A DNA stretch of 11,447 nt, from NCBI GenBank assembly GCA_011522945.1, contig WTHY01000116.1:1-11447 (forward strand). The letters are read 5' to 3'. The position numbers were made by a program, and so were the translations under genes. This DNA is from Alphaproteobacteria bacterium. Lineage in GTDB: Bacteria > Pseudomonadota > Alphaproteobacteria > Puniceispirillales > Puniceispirillaceae. Within the stretch, counting starts at the first letter, position 1. Each line of letters begins with the position of its first letter. The notes under the pieces were generated by a model that was not told where the DNA came from, did not search any database, and was given only the letters and a program-made list of their open reading frames with translations. Of the stretch, positions 5,958 to 11,447 are shown in pieces.

Positions 5958-7508
5958 ATGGCAAGACAAGGAGCGCGCTTATCAGCGCGGCGGAAAGATA
6001 GGCAGGGTCAAGCGCAATCTATTTTGAAAGAGCAGCTTCCTTTCTCACAGCCAGAATATGCTGATGCACCAGTCGAACCTATTTCTGTTGATCAGGTGGA
6101 GTCAATTCATCAGGCAAGCCTGAGCGTTTTGAGCGATATAGGCATTTTATTTTTAAATGATGAAGCCCTATCTGTTTTGGCAGAAGAAGGGTGTGATATT
6201 GACTGGGATACCAAGAATGTCAGATTTGATCCTGCGTGGATAACCTCAAAATTATCAACAGCACCATCACAATTCACGATCACTGCTAGAAACCCAGACA
6301 AATATAACATCTGGGGCGGAAAACATTTTAATTTTGGAAATGTGGGGTCGCCGCCAAATGTTATGGATCTGGACAAGGGGCGCCGTGTCGGGACGCGTGA
6401 AGATTTTCAAAATCTGCTAAAATTGTCTCAATCTTATAACTGCATGCATTTTATCTCAGGCTACCCTGTAGAACCACTCGATGTGCATGCCTCTATTCGC
6501 CATCTATATTGTTTGTATGATAAATTAACGCTAACAGATAAGGTTGTGCATGCGTATTCTCTTGGCGAGGAGCGGGTTGAAGATGCAATGGAGATGGTGC
6601 GTATAGCCGGCGGATACACGCATGCAGAATTTGATGCCTCTCCAAAAATGTTCACCAACATTAATTCCAGCTCACCTTTGAAACATGATTTGCCGATGCT
6701 AGATGGCGCCATGCGGTTTGCACGACGTGGTCAGCCTGTTGTGATAGCGCCCTTTACGCTTGCCGGGGCAATGGCGCCTGTAACAATCGCAGGGGCTATC
6801 GTACAACAAAATGCAGAATGTTTAGCCGCCATTGCTTTGTTACAGGCGATTAAACCAGGTGCACCAGTTGTATATGGCGCCTTTACGTCAAATGTTGATA
6901 TGAAAACAGGAGCGCCTGCCTTTGGCACTCCAGAATATGTGCGCGCTATGCAGATATCTGGACAGATGGCTCGCTTTTATGGTTTGCCATGGCGGGGGTC
7001 GAATGCCAATGCTGCAAATGCACCTGATGCACAGGCTGTATGGGAGTCAGCATTCTCTCTCCAAGGTACGTGTTCTGGAGGCGCAAATGTGATTTTTCAT
7101 GCCGCTGGCTGGTTGGAGGGCGGGCTATCGGCTTCTTATGAAAAATTCATCATAGATTGCGAAATGCTGCAGCAAATCATTTATGCCCAAAAACCAATCC
7201 CATTAGACACCGCTGATTTGGCCTTAGAGGCAATTGCTGATGTTGGTCCCAACGGACATTTCTTTGGTACAGACCATACACAGGAACGCTACAAAACAGC
7301 TTTCTATAATCCCATTCTGTCAGATTGGTCTAATTATGAAAGCTGGGAGGAAGCAGGCGCCGTCTGGACACATGATCGTGCGAATAAAACCTATAAAAAG
7401 ATTTTAGACGAGTTTGAAGCCCCTGCATTAGATGTAGCGATACATGACGAATTGCAAGAGTTTATAGAGAGGCGTGTCAGAGAAGGTGGCGCACCAACAG
7501 ATTTCTAA
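5958..7508 (+). CDS. MttB-family (trimethylamine/betaine) methyltransferase, non-pyrrolysine type
   Basis: A 516-aa TIM-barrel protein of the trimethylamine:corrinoid methyltransferase (MttB) family. Characterised non-pyrrolysine members such as MtgB transfer a methyl from glycine betaine to a corrinoid protein, giving dimethylglycine. Family traits: the VDQVESIHQASLSVLSDIGI opening (residues about 37-56), NFGNVGSPPNVMDLDKGRR, PLDVHASIRHLYCLYD, TNINSSSPLKHD, the Gly/Ala-rich PFTLAGAMAPVTIAGAIV barrel strand, GAFTSNVDMKTGAPAFGTPE, RGSNANAANAPDAQA and YEKFIIDCEMLQQI. The frame has no in-frame amber codon, so no pyrrolysine is encoded, unlike archaeal MttB. A basic 20-residue N-terminus (ARQGARLSARRKDRQGQ) precedes the domain. 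AAAGGGAG (5944-5951) lies 6 nt before the ATG. The next gene, a GcvT-type dehydrogenase, follows after 56 nt, suggesting an operon for methylated amines. No corrinoid-binding protein is in the window. The substrate is inferred. Confidence 0.88.
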   Translation: MARQGARLSARRKDRQGQAQSILKEQLPFSQPEYADAPVEPISVDQVESIHQASLSVLSDIGILFLNDEALSVLAEEGCDIDWDTKNVRFDPAWITSKLSTAPSQFTITARNPDKYNIWGGKHFNFGNVGSPPNVMDLDKGRRVGTREDFQNLLKLSQSYNCMHFISGYPVEPLDVHASIRHLYCLYDKLTLTDKVVHAYSLGEERVEDAMEMVRIAGGYTHAEFDASPKMFTNINSSSPLKHDLPMLDGAMRFARRGQPVVIAPFTLAGAMAPVTIAGAIVQQNAECLAAIALLQAIKPGAPVVYGAFTSNVDMKTGAPAFGTPEYVRAMQISGQMARFYGLPWRGSNANAANAPDAQAVWESAFSLQGTCSGGANVIFHAAGWLEGGLSASYEKFIIDCEMLQQIIYAQKPIPLDTADLALEAIADVGPNGHFFGTDHTQERYKTAFYNPILSDWSNYESWEEAGAVWTHDRANKTYKKILDEFEAPALDVAIHDELQEFIERRVREGGAPTDF

Positions 7509-7564
7509 GCTGATATCTAAAATGGCTAGCTAAGATTAGAAGTAAGAGATAAGAAGAGAAAATT

Positions 7565-10006
7565 ATGTCTGAGATAAAAAGCAGCTCACAAGTAGTAGTT
7601 ATTGGCGGCGGCGTTGTTGGCGCGTCGGTGCTGTATCACCTGACCAAATTAGGTTGGCGTGATGTGATGCTTTTGGAACGCTCAGACCTAACTTCCGGGT
7701 CAACCTGGCATGCAGCTGGTGGCATGCACACAATCAATGGCGATCCTAATGTCGCGAAATTACAACAATATACTATCGAGCTCTACAAAGAGATTGAGGA
7801 TAAATCTGGGCAGGATATCGGTCTACATATGACAGGCGGTATTATGTTGGCTGCAACAAAAGAACGGTTTGACTGGTTGAAAGGGGTATATGCCAAAGGC
7901 AAATATCTCGGTATGGATGAGCTGGAAATTATCACCCCGGCTGAGGCTGCTGAATTAATGCCGTTAGTGAATCCTGACCATTTTGTTGGTGCTCTATATG
8001 ACCCGATTGAAGGCCATTGTGATCCTTATGGCGTTACGCATGCTTATGCAAAATCTGCCAAGCTGAACGGAGCCTCTGTTCATACAAATACCAAAGTAGA
8101 AGAGCTCACGCAGAATTCAGATGGCACATGGAATGTCACAACGAATAAAGGCGTTATAAAAGCTGAGCATGTCGTGAATGCAGGCGGCCTGTGGGCTAGA
8201 GAAGTTGGCCGCATGGTTGGCTTGGAGCTCCCTGTCTTAGCCATGGAACATATGTATCTTCTAACTGAAGATATGCCTGAAGTTGCTGATTTTAATGAAA
8301 AATCAGGTAAGGAAATGCTACATGCTGTTGATTTTGACGGTGAAATCTATTTGCGTCAGGAACGTGGTGGCATGTTAATGGGCACTTATGAAAAAGCCTG
8401 TGTGCCATGGTCAGAAAAACAAACGCCTTGGGATTTTGGGCATGAGTTGCTGGAGCCTGATATTGACCGGATTGCGCCCTCGTTAGAGGTCGGTTTTCAG
8501 CATTTTCCGGCATTTGAGAATGCTGGCATCAGGCGTATCATTAACGGGCCCTTTACCTTTGCACCAGACGGAAATCCATTGGTTGGCCCTATAAAAGGCA
8601 TGACAAATTACTGGGCTGCGTGCGGTGTTATGGCAGGCTTCTCGCAAGGGGGTGGTGTTGGCCTGGCCCTTGCAAACTGGATAGTAAATGGCGATCCTGG
8701 TTTTGATGTATGGGCTATGGATGTGAGCCGTTTTGGTGATTATGCAAATCTAGCTTATACAAATGCGCGGGTGCGCGAAAATTACTCCAGACGTTTCTCT
8801 ATCCGCTATCCGAATGAAGAGCTTGCAGCCGGCAGACCCCTGCAAACAACACCAATCTATGATCTGCTTCTGGAGAAGGGGGCACAGTTTGGTGCAGCCT
8901 ATGGTGTTGAGGTGCCACTGTGGTTTGCGCCAGAAGGCGTTGAGGAACAATTTAGCTGGCGTCGTTCCACGGATTTTGAACCTGTTGCTAGGGAAGTGGC
9001 TATAGTCCGCGACTCTGTTGGCTTAGGTGACATTTCAGGTTTTGCCAAATATACAGTCTCAGGTGCAGGCGCAGCTGCTTGGCTTGATAAGATATTGGCC
9101 TGCAAGATTCCTGCAATAGGCAGGATGACACTAGCACCAATGCTAAAAGAAGATGGCCGTGTTATCGGTGATTTTTCACTCGCCCGTTTGGCTGATGAAG
9201 AGTTTTTCATTGTAGGGTCTGGTATTGCAGAATCCTATCATATGCGGTGGTTCTTATCACATCTGCCAGATGATGGGTCTGTTTCAGTCAAATCAGAGCA
9301 GCTTGGCCTGACAGGGCTGACAATTGCTGGGCCAAATGCACGTGCTGTGTTGCAAAGCCTCACAGACGAAGATGTAAGTCATGACGCCTTTAAATTCATG
9401 GCAATAAAGCGTATGCAACTTGGTATGGTGCCAGCTATTGTTGGCCGTGTAAGCTATACAGGCGACCTAGGCTATGAGATATGGGTGGCACCAGAGTATC
9501 AACGTGCTTTATTCACGGCACTCATGGAAGCTGGTGCCGAATATAATATTGGCCTATTTGGTGGCAGAGCGCTCAATGCCCTGAGATTAGAGAAAAATTA
9601 TGGATCTTGGGGGCGCGAATTCCGTCCAATCTATTATCCGACAGAATGTGGCTTAGATAAATTTGTCAGTTTTGACAAAGATGCTGATTTTGTTGGTAAA
9701 GCTGCTGCCAAAGCAGTTCATGAAGCAAATGGTGGTGCAAAAAGACTGTGTAGTTTCGTCGTTGATGCTAATGACGCTGATGTTATCGGAGATGAACCCA
9801 TTTATCATAACGGCCAAGTTGTGGGCTGGGTGACATCTGGTGGGTACGCGCATGGCTCTGGCGTATCTATGGCACAAGGCTATGTCGATGCGGCTCTTGC
9901 AGATGAAGTTGAAGGCTGGTCTATTGAGCTATTAGCTGAAATGCTGCCAGCACGTATGCAAAAACAGCCCCTTTTTGACGCCAATTTCTCACGAATGCGG
10001 AGTTAA
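7565..10006 (+). CDS. FAD-dependent dehydrogenase with GcvT domain (dimethylglycine/sarcosine dehydrogenase type)
   Basis: An 813-aa flavoprotein of the dimethylglycine/sarcosine dehydrogenase family. These enzymes oxidise an N-methyl group of a glycine derivative and hand the one-carbon unit to tetrahydrofolate. The N-terminal DAO domain opens with VVVIGGGVVG (G14-x-G16-x-x-G19). H49 in SGSTWHAAGG matches the histidine that binds FAD covalently in dimethylglycine dehydrogenase. The domain continues through VNAGGLWAREVG and the closing FAD-contact region FAPDGNPLVGPI (about 330-342). A linker domain leads to GcvT from about residue 430 (PIYDLLLEKGAQFG, RDSVGLGDISGFAKY) and a GcvT C-terminal domain to the end, with ALRLEKNYGSWGREFRP as a family hallmark. 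There is no signal peptide, so it is cytoplasmic. The ribosome binding site is weak (AAGAAGAGAA, 7551-7560), which fits coupling to the MttB-family gene upstream. Substrate choice among dimethylglycine, sarcosine and other N-methyl amines is not settled by sequence. Confidence 0.9.
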   Translation: MSEIKSSSQVVVIGGGVVGASVLYHLTKLGWRDVMLLERSDLTSGSTWHAAGGMHTINGDPNVAKLQQYTIELYKEIEDKSGQDIGLHMTGGIMLAATKERFDWLKGVYAKGKYLGMDELEIITPAEAAELMPLVNPDHFVGALYDPIEGHCDPYGVTHAYAKSAKLNGASVHTNTKVEELTQNSDGTWNVTTNKGVIKAEHVVNAGGLWAREVGRMVGLELPVLAMEHMYLLTEDMPEVADFNEKSGKEMLHAVDFDGEIYLRQERGGMLMGTYEKACVPWSEKQTPWDFGHELLEPDIDRIAPSLEVGFQHFPAFENAGIRRIINGPFTFAPDGNPLVGPIKGMTNYWAACGVMAGFSQGGGVGLALANWIVNGDPGFDVWAMDVSRFGDYANLAYTNARVRENYSRRFSIRYPNEELAAGRPLQTTPIYDLLLEKGAQFGAAYGVEVPLWFAPEGVEEQFSWRRSTDFEPVAREVAIVRDSVGLGDISGFAKYTVSGAGAAAWLDKILACKIPAIGRMTLAPMLKEDGRVIGDFSLARLADEEFFIVGSGIAESYHMRWFLSHLPDDGSVSVKSEQLGLTGLTIAGPNARAVLQSLTDEDVSHDAFKFMAIKRMQLGMVPAIVGRVSYTGDLGYEIWVAPEYQRALFTALMEAGAEYNIGLFGGRALNALRLEKNYGSWGREFRPIYYPTECGLDKFVSFDKDADFVGKAAAKAVHEANGGAKRLCSFVVDANDADVIGDEPIYHNGQVVGWVTSGGYAHGSGVSMAQGYVDAALADEVEGWSIELLAEMLPARMQKQPLFDANFSRMRS

Positions 10007-10049
10007 CCTAAGTTTTTTAGACATACTCATCTAATTTTTCATATAGACG

Positions 10050-10072
10050 CCCTTAGATGTCACGACTTAGGG
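10050..10072. repeat. Imperfect inverted repeat after the dehydrogenase gene
   Basis: CCCTTAG (10050-10056) and CTTAGGG (10066-10072) pair at six of seven positions (one T-T mismatch) around a 9-nt loop. CCTAAG (10007-10012), right after the stop, could instead pair perfectly with CTTAGG (10066-10071). A T6 run (10013-10018) precedes rather than follows the hairpin, so this is not a standard terminator, though some 3'-end role is possible. Confidence 0.3.
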
Positions 10073-10101
10073 TATTCCCCTGCAAAATCAAGAACGCCAC
10101 A

Positions 10102-10129
10102 TTGGTTTATTCAAAAATGTGGGTATTCT
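10102..10129 (+). promoter_or_regulatory. Weak sigma-70-like promoter candidate
   Basis: TTGGTT (10102-10107) and TATTCT (10124-10129) are separated by 16 nt and lie 34 nt before the ATG at 10164. Matches to consensus are partial (3/6 and 4/6). The placement in a 157-nt gap before a gene unrelated to its upstream neighbour makes an own promoter plausible. Confidence 0.22.
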
Positions 10130-10163
10130 TTAGTAGAACTAGTTTCAAAGGAGTTATCTTTTA

Positions 10164-10826
10164 ATGCTAATGGATACTTTATCAAAATTAAAATATTTAG
10201 GCCTTTATATTCTAACAAAATGTGGTTTAGCACGACCATTAGTGTTAAATTTAGAAGCACCATCTTTGTCTGAGGCAAAGATAGAATTGTTGAAATCCTA
10301 TTTTCAAGACGGTGGCATCTTGTTGGAGTATGGCGCTGGAGGAAGTACTCGCTATTTTGCGAAATACTTAGATAAAATTATTACTGTAGAGACTGATAAG
10401 CGCTTTTTAGACGCTGCTACCCGTGAATTGGATAATGTGATTCCACATTATGTGGATATTGGGCCCACATGGCAGTGGGGCTTTCCTTTATTCCCTCTTC
10501 CAAAGTGGCTTTTGATGAAGTTGGGCAAAAAGTATGTAAACCAAGTTTGGTCTTGTCATGCAGACTTACTGGACAAGCTAGATTTTGTATTTGTGGACGG
10601 CCGGTTCCGTGCTGCTACTGTCCTTGCGATGTTTCGCCGGGAACTCACTTCTTCACCACTCATCTTCTTAGATGATTTTCATGGAAGAGCCGAATATAAC
10701 GATTTGCTAACTGTAGCCGATATTGTCGCTGAAGCAGATACTTTAGTGGTTTTGCAACGTAAGCCTGCCGCAAAGAATAGTGACATTTTGCAGTTGCAAA
10801 ACAGGCATTATGCCTTCGCCATCTAA
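10164..10826 (+). CDS. SAM-dependent methyltransferase-fold protein, unknown substrate
   Basis: A 220-aa protein with a class I methyltransferase (Rossmann) layout. Motif I is LLEYGAGGSTRYFA (E55, G57, G59-G60), followed by IITVETD ending in an acidic residue (E76/D78) that would bind the ribose of SAM. Later blocks are FVFVDGRFRAA (D145-R149) and LIFLDDFHGRAEY (D170-R175). The VDGRFR and DD-x-x-x-R-x-x-Y pattern recalls uncharacterised proteins found with surface-polysaccharide genes, but this is memory of style, not a proven match. Residues 101-130 form a Trp/Pro-rich insertion. The first 20 residues are hydrophobic/amphipathic (YLGLYILTKCGLA), possibly a membrane-associating helix rather than a signal peptide. 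AAAGGAG (10147-10153) lies 10 nt before the ATG; a second ATG at 10170 is less well spaced. It is flanked by unrelated genes and is somewhat AT-richer at its 5' end. It converges on the next gene with a 41-nt gap. Confidence 0.62.
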   Translation: MLMDTLSKLKYLGLYILTKCGLARPLVLNLEAPSLSEAKIELLKSYFQDGGILLEYGAGGSTRYFAKYLDKIITVETDKRFLDAATRELDNVIPHYVDIGPTWQWGFPLFPLPKWLLMKLGKKYVNQVWSCHADLLDKLDFVFVDGRFRAATVLAMFRRELTSSPLIFLDDFHGRAEYNDLLTVADIVAEADTLVVLQRKPAAKNSDILQLQNRHYAFAI

Positions 10827-10867
10827 TTTTCACTATTGGGCAATACTGACGAGCTAATATCTGATGT

Positions 10868-11447
10868 TTAAGTCCGTAAGGCTGTTTCCATCAGCTTTGT
10901 GTCAACATTGCCGCCAGAGGCTACGACAATGACATGTTGTCCTTTAGGTTTAAACTCAGGTTGAAGGGCTGCTGCAAGTGCAACAGCGCCACCAGGTTCA
11001 ACAACCAGCTTGAAATAGTGAAAGGCTATTTTCATCGCATTCAACACTTCTTGGTCTGAAACAACTTTGCCGCCTGCTAGTAATGATTTGCAAATTGGGA
11101 ATGTGATATTGCCAGGCTGTGGTGTCGTGATAGCATCGCAAATTGATTTAGGCCCTGGTGTGTTAGCAATGATTTCGCCTGCTTCTAATGACCGTGCCAT
11201 ATCATCAAAACCTTCAGGCTCTGCGCTAAATATTTCTATATCTGGGAAGTGATGTTTCAGAGCAATAGAGGTTCCAGAAATCAGGCCACCGCCGCCACAA
11301 CAGATAATAGCGCAATCTGGCAGAAATCCGGCGTCCGAGGCTTGTTCTGTCAATTCCAGCCCGATAGTACCTTGGCCTGCTATAACACGTTCATCGTCAA
11401 ATGGCGGGATGACATGTGCTGGATTATCTTCTGTGCTATAGGCTGTC
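10868..11447 (-). CDS. Serine/threonine dehydratase-like PLP enzyme (N-terminus outside window)
   Basis: The C-terminal 192 residues of a fold-type II PLP enzyme of the threonine dehydratase / serine racemase group; the 5' part, with the PLP-binding lysine, lies beyond the right edge. The frame is open to the edge (TAYSTEDNPAHVIPPFDDER), so the TTG at 11353 is internal. Diagnostic segments are PPFDDERVIAGQGTIGLEL, the glycine-rich phosphate loop CCGGGGLISG (residues about 49-58 of the visible part), VVEPGGAVALAAAL, and the terminal ASGGNVD, whose Ser contacts the PLP pyridine nitrogen in relatives. The protein stops right after SGGN, so it lacks the ACT-like regulatory domain of biosynthetic IlvA and resembles the short catabolic form of about 320 aa. 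Likely reaction: deamination of L-serine or L-threonine to pyruvate or 2-oxobutanoate, though racemase or hydroxyaspartate dehydratase activity is possible. Next to sarcosine and dimethylglycine genes, a role in serine breakdown is attractive but inferred. Confidence 0.88.
   Translation of the reverse strand, partial: TAYSTEDNPAHVIPPFDDERVIAGQGTIGLELTEQASDAGFLPDCAIICCGGGGLISGTSIALKHHFPDIEIFSAEPEGFDDMARSLEAGEIIANTPGPKSICDAITTPQPGNITFPICKSLLAGGKVVSDQEVLNAMKIAFHYFKLVVEPGGAVALAAALQPEFKPKGQHVIVVASGGNVDTKLMETALRT

Noticed and set aside
5605..6027. 140-codon plus-strand open frame spanning the hpf 5' end and the MttB-family start
   Set aside because: It overlaps two well-supported genes, has no family likeness and no ribosome binding site.
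10013..10018. T6 run as an intrinsic terminator of the dehydrogenase gene
   Set aside because: No GC-rich hairpin precedes it; the nearby inverted repeat lies downstream of the T-run instead.

Overview
The window reads as a piece of an alphaproteobacterial chromosome, probably from a marine, osmolyte-using heterotroph. The reasons are gene content (heterotetrameric sarcosine oxidase subunits, a long-form ribosome hibernation factor, an MttB-family methyltransferase beside a dimethylglycine-dehydrogenase-like flavoprotein), tight spacing and moderate GC. A SAR116-like lineage would fit, but this is a guess from style; no rRNA or other taxonomic marker is present. I see no mobile element, CRISPR array or RNA gene of a known class.

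Layout. 3-3453 (+) holds the 3' part of a sarcosine oxidase operon: soxA (5' end outside the window), overlapped by soxG. A terminator-like hairpin follows, then a two-gene unit at 3547-4601 (+): a SprT-like zinc metalloprotease and, 2 nt later, a putative 2OG-Fe(II) oxygenase. About 435 nt without a convincing gene follow. At 5037-5639 (-) is hpf, transcribed divergently from an MttB-family methyltransferase (5958-7508, +); the roughly 320-nt gap between them is rich in inverted repeats. Behind the MttB gene comes an 813-aa FAD/GcvT demethylating dehydrogenase (7565-10006, +). An isolated SAM-methyltransferase-fold protein (10164-10826, +) follows, converging on the 3' part of a serine/threonine dehydratase-like gene (- strand) that runs off the right edge.

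How it fits together. Most of the window points to breakdown of N-methylated glycines. The MttB-family protein could take a methyl group from a quaternary amine such as glycine betaine (inference). The FAD/GcvT enzyme would oxidise dimethylglycine or a related amine. SoxAG, with SoxB and SoxD presumably encoded upstream of the window, oxidises sarcosine to glycine. Methyl carbons go to tetrahydrofolate. Glycine plus methylene-THF can give serine, and the dehydratase could turn serine into pyruvate. The SprT-like protease between the two catabolic blocks may relate to the formaldehyde these oxidases can release, which crosslinks protein to DNA; this link is speculative.
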